The translations under genes were made by a program, and so were the position numbers. From positions 1 through 64,000 of the forward strand of contig NZ_JAENIL010000029.1 of assembly GCF_016595505.1 (NCBI RefSeq): a stretch of 64,000 nt of DNA, written 5' to 3'. Within the stretch, counting starts at the first letter, position 1; every line of letters starts with the position of its first letter. Below are positions 1 through 8,713 of the stretch, piece after piece. Source of the stretch: Pelagicoccus mobilis. GTDB taxonomy: Bacteria; Verrucomicrobiota; Verrucomicrobiia; Opitutales; Opitutaceae. Under the pieces are notes generated by a model. It saw nothing but the letters and a program-made list of their open reading frames with translations, was not told the DNA's origin and ran no database searches.

Positions 1-121
1 CCCCTAGCTAATCGCGTGACAAGCACGCTCCCACTTTTGAATTCTCACTCTACAAGACAGCATCCTAGATGCCATAAGTGCACTCTTGGATTTGGAACGA
101 GACCGAAAGAAAGCGTCCCGC

Positions 122-2362
122 CTAATCCTCAAATCGCACCAAATAGTAGATCGTTTGGTATTCTGCACCGTCGATCTCGAACTGCCCTTGTGTCACGGGT
201 AACCTCGCATCGGTGACACGTCCATCGTGATCCAATGCTGTAACCACATATCCAGGACGCTTCAGCTCGATCGTTGCCGTAACTGGCTCAACGAGCAAAG
301 GAGCGTCGCCAGCTTCCTCAAGGTGCATATCCTCGGAGATCTTCATGCCACTATTTCTCGTTCTAGCAATGGCTGTGACCAGAAGCTCTTCAGCGTTTTC
401 AATCGTATCGGACCGGTCTAGAGCAGAGACATAGATCGCTGCAAATTCCGTATCACTGGTGATCGTCACGTCTTTCAGTTCAATTTGTTCACCCTCCGCG
501 AATCCAACCACAGCCTGAGTCCCCAGCGTATCCACCACTATGTGACCGTCGGTAGAGTTTTCACCAGACATCCAGCTCAACTCACCCGTTGCGGAATGCA
601 AATAGCCATCAATCGAGGACTTCTTAACCTCAAAAGGTTTCGTTTCCTCAAATCGATCTGTGAACGAAGTCACAACTCGCCCAACCGCTAAGGCTTTATG
701 AGATACCTGCTCGCTCGAAAAGCTCTTTTCATCATACAAGGCGTGCTCCACGTCATCACTGAAACCAAGCCTTCCTTCACGCATAGAGGCCAAGTGCACA
801 TTCCGCACGGAGATTGGTTCAGCTTCGCTAACATCTCCTCTTAGCACCTGTCGAGCCACTGCAGGAAACACTCCCATCACACTCGGTCGCGCCACTTTCC
901 AGCGACCATTCTTCGGGTCGAGGCGTTGATCAAACACTCCGCCATCCTCGTTCTGGAACATATAGGAAACATCCCAACCTTGCAGCCCCATGCCGTACGC
1001 ACCAATGATCGCAGGCCCTTCCACTGCCCACTGTGTTGGGTTCACATGGATCCACTCCGATAACATAAACGGGCGATCCACGATCTGCTGCATCCCGGAA
1101 CTCAGAACTCCTAAGCCGGGTACCGACAAGTTGCTCGTATTACGAATCACGCCATCCTTGCTCATTCCACCCGTGTAATTGTGCCGGTCGATCAGACCAA
1201 TCCGGTAGTCACTGTGCAGGTTGTAGTAGTGGCTAATATTCCTTCCGGCCTGCCAGTTAGAGGCCATGATCTCACCCTCGTAGCCAGCCTCTCGAAACGC
1301 TTCAACCGCTTTGTCATAGAACAGATTCTGCCTCATGTGCCAAAAGGCCATGGTATCCAGAAGACGCTGACGGATGTGCGATTGCGATCCCTCCAACTGA
1401 TCCGTATCGTAAAACCAAGGATTCCCCAATGGCACGACCGTTCCTTGTGTAAGACTTTCTTCGCCTTCAAACCCTTGATCCCGAAAGACGTTCAACGCAC
1501 CGGCCCCGCCCCACGCCTTCAAGACGGCGTCATGGCTGCCATACTCGCTTTTAAGCCATTCACAAAACGCTTCTGACATACGCTTCCGAAGCGTTGGCGA
1601 CTTTTTGAGCACACGCATTGTACCATGAAACAAGGCACTCTCTTCGTTAACAATCTCAACCACCGCCACTGCGGGATCCTCAGCATAGCTCATTCCTGTG
1701 TACGGATTCACGTGTCTCAGCAAATTCGATACCGTAGCGATCTGAACCTCCTGGAGTTCATCTGCGGAATAGACAGATCCATGTCCGAGAGCGAGCCGGT
1801 TGTTTCTTTTATCAATCTCGCCAAACTCCTCCCAATAGGACACATCCTCCAACTCAGCTGGCCCTAAGCGAGGGCTTCCGAAACTCGGTGACAACTTTAC
1901 GAAGATCCCACGCTTCTTGAATTCAGCCACCTGGAAATCGAACAGATCCAACTTTTCTGGATCCATCTCAACCACACTATTCATGCTCTGGATCCCTGCC
2001 CACATCGGACCATCGATGTATTTATGCAGCCTTACGCTATTGATTCCATACTTCGCATAGAGAGCAGCCCGGCGTGTCGCGATCTCCTTGCTGGGAGCGG
2101 TTCCGCCGGTGTAACAAAGATTCAAGCCCCAGAGTTTGATCGGACTTCCATTGTAGAAGAGCTCATCCCCCTCCCGGACGATTCTACCATGCTTGCCCGC
2201 AGGAGCTTCCAACCATTCATTCATGGCGATAACGCTATCCGCATCATGATCGTTGTCCGGATTCCACGGGAACCAGTCCGAAGTATCAAGATCGGCACCG
2301 TATGATCCTGAAAGAGCGATTAACCCTGCGAGGATACTAGAAACGAAACGTCCCATTCTCAT
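122..2362 (-). CDS. Secreted clan GH-A glycoside hydrolase, family unassigned
   Basis: Predicted 746-residue exported enzyme. A signal peptide covers about residues 1-23, starting at the ATG at 2362. A TTG 33 bases upstream could extend it, but that adds residues before an already complete signal peptide. The fold looks like a TIM-barrel retaining hydrolase. A strand-end asparagine-glutamate pair (EIVNEES, E240) fits the acid/base. A glutamate in FMLSEW (E436) fits the nucleophile. Early motifs (WGLNLCY, SVRLHKY) resemble proteins annotated as cellulase-family hydrolases, but the GH family and substrate cannot be fixed by eye. It is the last gene of a three-gene minus operon with a sulfatase and an apiosidase-like protein, so its substrate may be a branched, sulfated glycan (inference). 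Confidence 0.75.
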   Translation of the reverse strand: MRMGRFVSSILAGLIALSGSYGADLDTSDWFPWNPDNDHDADSVIAMNEWLEAPAGKHGRIVREGDELFYNGSPIKLWGLNLCYTGGTAPSKEIATRRAALYAKYGINSVRLHKYIDGPMWAGIQSMNSVVEMDPEKLDLFDFQVAEFKKRGIFVKLSPSFGSPRLGPAELEDVSYWEEFGEIDKRNNRLALGHGSVYSADELQEVQIATVSNLLRHVNPYTGMSYAEDPAVAVVEIVNEESALFHGTMRVLKKSPTLRKRMSEAFCEWLKSEYGSHDAVLKAWGGAGALNVFRDQGFEGEESLTQGTVVPLGNPWFYDTDQLEGSQSHIRQRLLDTMAFWHMRQNLFYDKAVEAFREAGYEGEIMASNWQAGRNISHYYNLHSDYRIGLIDRHNYTGGMSKDGVIRNTSNLSVPGLGVLSSGMQQIVDRPFMLSEWIHVNPTQWAVEGPAIIGAYGMGLQGWDVSYMFQNEDGGVFDQRLDPKNGRWKVARPSVMGVFPAVARQVLRGDVSEAEPISVRNVHLASMREGRLGFSDDVEHALYDEKSFSSEQVSHKALAVGRVVTSFTDRFEETKPFEVKKSSIDGYLHSATGELSWMSGENSTDGHIVVDTLGTQAVVGFAEGEQIELKDVTITSDTEFAAIYVSALDRSDTIENAEELLVTAIARTRNSGMKISEDMHLEEAGDAPLLVEPVTATIELKRPGYVVTALDHDGRVTDARLPVTQGQFEIDGAEYQTIYYLVRFED

Positions 2363-2401
2363 AAGAAAAATATATTCAAGAACTCCGACCTTCAAACAAC
2401 T

Positions 2402-4336
2402 CTACCATCCCTCGAAGTCGCCGTATTCATTCAATCCTGATTTGATCAAGGCCCACTCGAGAGCCCAAGCCGTGAACGCTGAATGCTCGAAATCATTCCA
2501 AGGTCGCCTCGAGCCTGGAGGCGCCATGAAACGTTCTCTCGCTTCGCGAATCTCCTTTTCTAGATCACTGGCATCATCGAGCGAGAGAGCTAAACAACGG
2601 GCCACGTAGAGAGCGAGTGTGAGCTCTGTCTCTTGCAATAGCTCGCGAAACACAGCCTTGGCCAATTCAGTCTCCCCAATTCTCCCTAGCCCTTCCGCTG
2701 CGGTAGCTCGCACGATTAGGTTCTGGTCCTTCGATCCTCTGACAAAGAGTTCGCGTGCTGCCGAGTCGTCAGCCTTCGCGATAATCGCCGACATCAGTAC
2801 CCAAAAGCGAACCGCAGGATCCTGATGATCAAAAGAGCTGCTCGGCAGCATTCCATTTGAAGCGTCTTCGGCTGCAGCGAGGATTTCCTCAATTGGATAG
2901 AGAGAATCGTCCTGCATCATTTCGTACGGAGTCAGCCCCGCTTCACGAGCCCGTCTCTGCATTTCTGCCTCATTTAAGAAACCGCTGTCTCGAGTCTCCA
3001 AAATCCAATTTCTCAATACATGGGACAGCTTTTCTTTAACACCCCTAACCTCATCCCGATCCGCGATATTGATCAACTCCTGAGGATCTTCCTGCAAATC
3101 GTATAGCTCTTCTCTCGGGCGTTCCTCCCAAAGCAGTTTAGACAAGTCCGTATCCTCTCCTGCATCTCGTATCCGATGCAATTCCCTTACCGACTCCTTC
3201 CGCTCTGGATTGAAAATGACACCTTCCTGAATCCAAGGAAGATGCGGCATGTAGTGGCGAATATACAGATAACGACCATCAAACACACAGCGGGAAAGAT
3301 CGTACATATCATCCGCTCGATCACGCGTGCCAAAAACGTGTTCTCGCTGACTTACATCTGCACTGCCCTTTTTAAACAAACTCTCACCATGATACGTATC
3401 CGGCACCTCTATACCAGCTAGCGTCAACGCAGTCGCAGGCAGATCGATATAGGAAACCATTCTCTCATCCACGAAACGGTCCTTTCCACCAGGATGAAAA
3501 TTCGCATACGCCTCTGGGATATGCACAATCAATGGCACCCGTAAGCCCGTGGTATAAAGCCATCGTTTGTAACGCGGCATGCCCAATCCGTGATCAGCCA
3601 TCAGAAAAACGATGGTATTCTCGAGCAGCCCATCTGTTTCAAGAGCAGACAGAACCTTGCCGACTTCCATATCCCAAACCGAAATCAAATCATGGTAACG
3701 GGCCCAAATGCGACGCATCTCGGGCGTATCCAAATAATAGGGAGGCAATTCGATCGAGCTCGGATCCTTCTTCACGCGCTCATCGAGATGGGCAAGCGGG
3801 ATTCGGGCTCTCTCCGAAATGTTGCCTGATCCCTCATGAGTCGCCCCAAGATTGAGAAACGAGAAAAAAGGCGTCCCCTCAGGTCGCTCTCTCCACGGCG
3901 TCGTGTTCTCGTCCCAGTAGTCGAATAGACCATCGGGATTAAAGTTATAGTCTGTCTTTCCTCGATTCGATACCCAGTAACCATTGTCTCGGAAAACCTT
4001 CATCAAAGGCTGAACCGACCCAGGGATTTCGACATTCGTCCGCAAGTGTTGGCTTCCCAACGAGGTTGAGTACATCCCCGCCGCCAAGCTCGATCGAGAA
4101 GGAGCGCAAATAGGAGCGGTCGCGAACGCATTCTGGAACAAGAACGATCGCTCAGCGAACCGGTCCACATTCGGCGTGTAGGCGTCTTTATCGCCGTAAC
4201 ACCCAAACATCGGAGAGATATCCTCGGCTACGATCCAGAGAATATTGGGACGTTCCTCAGCAGCGGTCGACATTTGCAGAACAATTGAGGCTAAAACCGC
4301 CGAGATGATGCGATGCTTCCATACCTTCACTTTCAT
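2402..4336 (-). CDS. Arylsulfatase-type (S1) sulfatase with C-terminal HEAT-like repeats
   Basis: 644-residue sulfatase with a signal peptide (about residues 1-25), so periplasmic or secreted. The formylglycine motif CAPSR with C77 is intact and followed by SSLAAG. The N-terminal metal site reads VAED rather than the more usual DD pair. NRGKTDYN and MADHGLG follow in the order expected for the alkaline-phosphatase superfamily. After about residue 480 the sequence turns into alanine- and leucine-rich helical repeats resembling HEAT repeats, an addition seen in some planctomycete and verrucomicrobial sulfatases. ATG at 4336. It lies 93 bases downstream of the apiosidase-like gene and 39 bases upstream of the GH-A gene. 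It would remove sulfate from a glycan; the exact substrate is unknown. The maturation enzyme is not in the window. Confidence 0.88.
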   Translation of the reverse strand: MKVKVWKHRIISAVLASIVLQMSTAAEERPNILWIVAEDISPMFGCYGDKDAYTPNVDRFAERSFLFQNAFATAPICAPSRSSLAAGMYSTSLGSQHLRTNVEIPGSVQPLMKVFRDNGYWVSNRGKTDYNFNPDGLFDYWDENTTPWRERPEGTPFFSFLNLGATHEGSGNISERARIPLAHLDERVKKDPSSIELPPYYLDTPEMRRIWARYHDLISVWDMEVGKVLSALETDGLLENTIVFLMADHGLGMPRYKRWLYTTGLRVPLIVHIPEAYANFHPGGKDRFVDERMVSYIDLPATALTLAGIEVPDTYHGESLFKKGSADVSQREHVFGTRDRADDMYDLSRCVFDGRYLYIRHYMPHLPWIQEGVIFNPERKESVRELHRIRDAGEDTDLSKLLWEERPREELYDLQEDPQELINIADRDEVRGVKEKLSHVLRNWILETRDSGFLNEAEMQRRAREAGLTPYEMMQDDSLYPIEEILAAAEDASNGMLPSSSFDHQDPAVRFWVLMSAIIAKADDSAARELFVRGSKDQNLIVRATAAEGLGRIGETELAKAVFRELLQETELTLALYVARCLALSLDDASDLEKEIREARERFMAPPGSRRPWNDFEHSAFTAWALEWALIKSGLNEYGDFEGW

Positions 4337-4429
4337 TTCTTAAAGCTAATGCCAATAGACAGGGCGATGCCTCCCCTCTCAATCCCGTTCAACAGGTTTC
4401 GTGAAACTTCGGCCCCGCGTTTCAACTGG

Positions 4430-5935
4430 TCAGTTGAAGACAACCACACAGGCGCGTCCTCGGGGAGCTTCGATTCGGCTCCAAGGTTCGCCACGCTTCC
4501 CTTCTTCGATCTGCTCACCGGTCTTCGCGTCGAGAAGAGCGTAATGCTCAGGCAGTTCTTCGGAAAGCAAAGCGAGACTCCCACCACGCTCGAGATAGAC
4601 AACCGCGAATTTCCCCGGCTTGCCCAAGCAACGCTTACCGAGGGTCCAGGTAGGACGTGGTTCCATATCCGCGAAATCCTGACCTTCGAAAACCTGTTTA
4701 ACCACTTTCATGTAGCTAGACCCTTCAAAGGCGAGGGCCTCCCGCCAGCCGGCATTAGCAGCCTTACACCAGCGCTCATGTCCCGCTTCATCAGGTCCGT
4801 GAATCCAATTCCACAAGCTACCCGCTCCATAGAAGACTCCCATCGTCCCGCCGGCACACAGATTTATCCACGCTTCATGACCTTGCCACCAGCCGGCTCC
4901 ATTGCCCTCGCTTCCAATCTCCTCGTAGGTTGGCTCGCCATTAGCGACTCCCTTCTTCGGCTCGTTGCGCCACATGTCGGCTACCTTATCGGGACGATGT
5001 TCCCCATCATGGCCAGATTGGCACCACTGAAAATCAAGCCAATCGTCCTCTTGGTAGGTGCGATTCGCAGACATCGGATTGTAGTGAATTCCTGCGGGCT
5101 GGGAGTAACAGTCCCAGGTCTCAATTTCCTTACCACCTGGTCGGACTCCAGGCTCCGTACCATATCCATCGCCTCCCACGAGGTATATGGCACGTGAGGC
5201 TCCGTATCGAGCGACTAGATACCGGCAATAACGAGCGTATTCGTCACCTGAAATCACCTGACCGGCAACAGACAATCCCTTCCAGCCATAGCCTTGAAAC
5301 ACTGGTTGAAAAACTGGTACAATCCCATGTTCGAGCAATATCTCCACCAGCTGATCAAAGTACTGGAAATACTCTGGCTTCAGCTCATTGATATGACCGA
5401 GCGGTAAGTCAGAAAAACCAACAGCGAAACCTCCCTCAGCTTCACGATCCTCCGGTCCCACCGCATGCATGTCCGGTTGCACACTCATCAAAAGAGCCGC
5501 ATTAAACCCCTTCCGCTGCCGGTCTTCCGCGTAGGTGCGGCAGGTTGCCAAGGTTGCCCGCCACGGCAAGGCCCAAGCCGTATCCGCCACCAACATACAA
5601 GCGGTTCCATTCGAGTATTCCGCGTTCCGCCCACCGGAGCTCATACGCAACAGACCTGGATCCTTCGAGTTTCCTTCGATTTCGATCGAACCGGTTTTTC
5701 CTGCGAGCCCTTCATCCTCGACATTGGCAAAGCTCTCCCATCTCCAACTTCCATCGGACAAGGGTGACGCAAAGCGAATACGCCAAACATTGTCATAATC
5801 CCAAAAGGCAGGCCGCTTAAGGACGTCGCCATTGCTGTGTTTGAATTCAGCCCACATCTCGACTTCTAAGTACGCGTGCCCGTACTCTCTTTGAGCTTCA
5901 AACTTCAGTTCAGTTACTTCCCATGCTTTCGCCAT
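4430..5935 (-). CDS. DUF5060 plus apiosidase-like (DUF4038) glycosidase-family protein
   Basis: About 501 residues with no signal peptide, so probably cytoplasmic. The start is the ATG at 5935, which has AAGGA seven bases upstream; GTG 5968 and ATG 5941 are possible but worse placed. The N-terminal 90 residues (EMWAEFKHSNGDVLKRPAFW, then SDGSWRWES) match the DUF5060 beta-sandwich. A TIM barrel of the apiosidase-like/DUF4038 type follows, with ADTAWALPWRAT, YLVGGDGYGT and WWQGHEAW. The C-terminus looks like the small beta domain usual in these proteins. Family members include apiosidases acting on rhamnogalacturonan-II, but most are uncharacterised. It is the first gene of a minus operon, divergent from the dehydrogenase gene. 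Domain call good, reaction unknown. Confidence 0.78.
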   Translation of the reverse strand: MAKAWEVTELKFEAQREYGHAYLEVEMWAEFKHSNGDVLKRPAFWDYDNVWRIRFASPLSDGSWRWESFANVEDEGLAGKTGSIEIEGNSKDPGLLRMSSGGRNAEYSNGTACMLVADTAWALPWRATLATCRTYAEDRQRKGFNAALLMSVQPDMHAVGPEDREAEGGFAVGFSDLPLGHINELKPEYFQYFDQLVEILLEHGIVPVFQPVFQGYGWKGLSVAGQVISGDEYARYCRYLVARYGASRAIYLVGGDGYGTEPGVRPGGKEIETWDCYSQPAGIHYNPMSANRTYQEDDWLDFQWCQSGHDGEHRPDKVADMWRNEPKKGVANGEPTYEEIGSEGNGAGWWQGHEAWINLCAGGTMGVFYGAGSLWNWIHGPDEAGHERWCKAANAGWREALAFEGSSYMKVVKQVFEGQDFADMEPRPTWTLGKRCLGKPGKFAVVYLERGGSLALLSEELPEHYALLDAKTGEQIEEGKRGEPWSRIEAPRGRACVVVFN

Positions 5936-6145
5936 AGCCATTTCCTTTCTGTATTCACGCCAGATCACACGCTCTGCTTTGCATCTCTAATAGAAATTCG
6001 CATAGTGCAAAAGACGTCGCAAACGGATTCACTAAAATTGAACGTGTTCAGGACCGGGCCATTTCCAATACTCCCGCACGAGGCAATACTTTGCTAGGAA
6101 AGCGTCCGATCTCCCTACTCACTTTAAGAGCTCAAAACGCACCCC
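5936..6145. promoter_or_regulatory. Divergent promoter region with inverted repeat
   Basis: About 210 bases separate two divergent operons, so both promoters should lie here. A perfect inverted repeat TGAAC-GT-GTTCA sits at 6039-6050, about 100 bases from each start codon. It has the form of a dimeric repressor site. No cognate regulator is encoded next to it. No confident -35/-10 pair was assigned. Confidence 0.35.
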
Positions 6146-8683
6146 ATGAAAAAGCCCCTCCCGTTCCCTCCTATTCTCGCAACTCTGGCCCTCTCCTGCC
6201 TGAGTCTCCCGCAGCTCTCCGCACAGGAGATCAATCCCTACGACGGCTCCCCAGAATGGTACAAACCGGGTCACCCAACCAATCCAGCGGAAGCGGCCGC
6301 TATCGAGACCTTGCCTGGGTTTCAGGTTGAGAAGCTGCTACAAGTTCCGGAATCGATCGGGTCGGTTACCTGCATGGCAACCACGCCGGATGGCCAAATT
6401 CTCTTCGCTACCCAGCACAAGGCAGGGCTCTACAAGTTCGATCCCGAAAATCCACAGGTCCCGCCCCAAGCCCTTGGAGGCGCAGCAGAGACCTTTGGCT
6501 GGGCCCACGGTCTCCTCTACGCACACGACAGCCTATACGTAACGGTAGCGGAAAAGAATGACTTCCACGCCACCGGAGTCCACCGTCTCACCGATGCAGA
6601 TGGAGACGGCGAGTTCGACAGTCACGAGCTCATTCTTCCCATAGATGGGAACGGCGAACACGGTCCCCATGCGCTCGTCGCTTCCCCAACAGATGACTAC
6701 ATCTACATCGTATCTGGCAATTTCACCCCAGTACCAGATCGTATCCAGAAAAACCTCACTCCTTCATCAGAAGGGGCCGACCATCTCATGACCCGTAGCG
6801 TGGAATCCTCCCGCTATACTGATGGTTGCTGGATCGCCCGTTTCGAAGCTGATGGCTCAAACCCAGAGCTCATCGCCACCGGACTTCGAAACGCCTACGA
6901 TTTCGCCATCAACCCTCAGGGAGAAATCTTCACCTTCGACTCAGACATGGAGTATGATCTCGGACTTCCGTGGTACCGCCCTACTCGGATCAATCACGTC
7001 ATTTCTGGAGCTCACTTCGGCTGGCGAGATGGTCCTCGCAAATGGCCGGCCCTCTACGAAGACAGTCTTGGCTCAGTCATCGACATCGGCCCCGGTTCCC
7101 CCACCGGAATGCTCTTTGGACACAACACCCATTTCCCTCCCAAATATCAAAAAGCGCTCTTTGCTCTCGATTGGACCTTTGCCACTCTCTACGCCATCCA
7201 CCTCAAGCCACAAGGAGCGAGCTACACTGCGTCCGCTGAGCCGTTTCTGACTGGGCTTGGTCTACCTCTCACAGACGCGATCATCGGTAAAGATGGCTCT
7301 CTCTACTTTTCAGTAGGCGGCCGACGGCTAGGGGCTGCAATTTTCCGCGTCTCGTATCCGGAAAAAAAATATCCGTCGCTCGCAGCTTCCTCCTCTCCTC
7401 CCCATTCACCATCACAGAGCTCAAGCTTAGACAAAATCTGGCCAAATCTGAATAGTGCTGATCGTCACGTACGGTACACCGCTCGCGTCGCCCTCGAAGC
7501 ATTACCGCTTTCCCAATGGAGCACAGCTGCCCTCGCAGAAACGCAGCTAATCGCCAAACAAACCGCCCAGCTTGCCCTCGTCCGTAAGGGCAGCCCAAGC
7601 GATCTGGCATCACTGAAAGAGATCATCCTCTCCGAAGAAACCAAAACTCTCGATACCGAGGCTCTTCTCCGGCACTTACGGATTTGCGAGCTGCTAGTTG
7701 CCCGCACTCCCAATCTAGATCAGGAAACGCAGACAAGACTCATCAAAAGTCTACGTCCGCTCTTACCGCATGACTCCCACTTAGTGAACCGCGAGCTATC
7801 GCGTATACTGTGTTTTTTGCGGGACGAGGCTTCGATCGAAACACTGCTCGACCTCATGGAGAGTGATACAGGGACACCCTTCACGGTCTCATCGGATCTC
7901 ACGTCACGAAATCTCAAATACGCCTCCGCTCTCTTCGACATGATGCAAGCGGCTCCCATGACAGAGCGACTCCATCATGCTCAGATGCTCACGAGTATCG
8001 AAGATGGGTGGACACAACCGCAACGTATTCGCTACTTCAAGCTCATCGTTGAAGCAATCACCACCAGTAAAGGTGGAGACGGATATCTCCCAGCATGGCG
8101 TAAAATCTTGGATACAGCAAGAGGTTCACTCCCGACATCTCTCCAATCAGAGCTTGCCCATATCTGGGCTGAGGTCGACAAGCCTCAAGAGCTGCCCTCC
8201 CCCAAAGGTCCTGGGCGACTTTGGGAAGTCGATCCATTGCTTGAGAAAATGGCAACCGGCCTGGTGGGCCGAGATATCGAGAACGGCAAGACAATGTACG
8301 CCGCTGCTCGCTGCATCACTTGCCACAGTTACAAGGGTGAAGGAGGACTATCCGGACCTAACCTCAACGGCCTTTCCCAGCGTTTCACCCCCAAGGACAT
8401 ACTCGAAGCAATAATCCTTCCGAGCAAAGCGATTTCTGACCAGTATCAACTCACTGTAATCACGCTCAAATCAGGCGATTCCCTATCCGCTCGCATCATC
8501 GCTCGCGACTCCCAATTCACCACCGTAGCGCCCAACGCTCTGAAACCTCAAGAAACCCGCAGTATTCCCAACTCCGAGATTTCCGACCTTTCCCCCTTCC
8601 CCGTCTCCACGATGCCACCGGCCCTCCTAAACTCCCTCAACGAAGACGAAGTCCTAGACCTGCTAGCCTACCTATTGAAATAG
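6146..8683 (+). CDS. PVC-type propeller dehydrogenase fused to C-terminal haem (CxxCH) domain
   Basis: 845 residues, exported (signal peptide about residues 1-27 ending LSAQ). The first 400 residues are a beta-propeller like glucose/sorbosone-type dehydrogenases, with GLLYAHDSLYVTVAE, HGPHALVASPTDDYIYIVSG and TGLRNAYDFAINPQGEIFTF. A helical, alanine-rich middle (about 430-690) resembles HEAT repeats. The last 130 residues form the Pirellula/Verrucomicrobium haem domain, with the haem ligation motif CITCH at 723-727 and GLSGPNLNGLSQRF. Such proteins are thought to oxidise sugars or aldehydes in the periplasm and pass electrons to cytochromes; neither substrate nor cofactor can be read from sequence. 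It is 30 bases upstream of a sulfatase, likely one transcript. Confidence 0.85.
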   Translation: MKKPLPFPPILATLALSCLSLPQLSAQEINPYDGSPEWYKPGHPTNPAEAAAIETLPGFQVEKLLQVPESIGSVTCMATTPDGQILFATQHKAGLYKFDPENPQVPPQALGGAAETFGWAHGLLYAHDSLYVTVAEKNDFHATGVHRLTDADGDGEFDSHELILPIDGNGEHGPHALVASPTDDYIYIVSGNFTPVPDRIQKNLTPSSEGADHLMTRSVESSRYTDGCWIARFEADGSNPELIATGLRNAYDFAINPQGEIFTFDSDMEYDLGLPWYRPTRINHVISGAHFGWRDGPRKWPALYEDSLGSVIDIGPGSPTGMLFGHNTHFPPKYQKALFALDWTFATLYAIHLKPQGASYTASAEPFLTGLGLPLTDAIIGKDGSLYFSVGGRRLGAAIFRVSYPEKKYPSLAASSSPPHSPSQSSSLDKIWPNLNSADRHVRYTARVALEALPLSQWSTAALAETQLIAKQTAQLALVRKGSPSDLASLKEIILSEETKTLDTEALLRHLRICELLVARTPNLDQETQTRLIKSLRPLLPHDSHLVNRELSRILCFLRDEASIETLLDLMESDTGTPFTVSSDLTSRNLKYASALFDMMQAAPMTERLHHAQMLTSIEDGWTQPQRIRYFKLIVEAITTSKGGDGYLPAWRKILDTARGSLPTSLQSELAHIWAEVDKPQELPSPKGPGRLWEVDPLLEKMATGLVGRDIENGKTMYAAARCITCHSYKGEGGLSGPNLNGLSQRFTPKDILEAIILPSKAISDQYQLTVITLKSGDSLSARIIARDSQFTTVAPNALKPQETRSIPNSEISDLSPFPVSTMPPALLNSLNEDEVLDLLAYLLK

Positions 8684-8713
8684 GCTAGCGGGTCTGACTC
8701 TTCCTAGAAAAAC

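Noticed and set aside
60-72. Hairpin GCATC-CTA-GATGC near the left edge as terminator of the GH-A gene
   Set aside because: Short stem and no T-tract on the minus strand; too weak to call.
4313-5197. 294-codon open frame on the plus strand
   Set aside because: Overlaps the apiosidase-like gene in antisense; no start signal and no domain.
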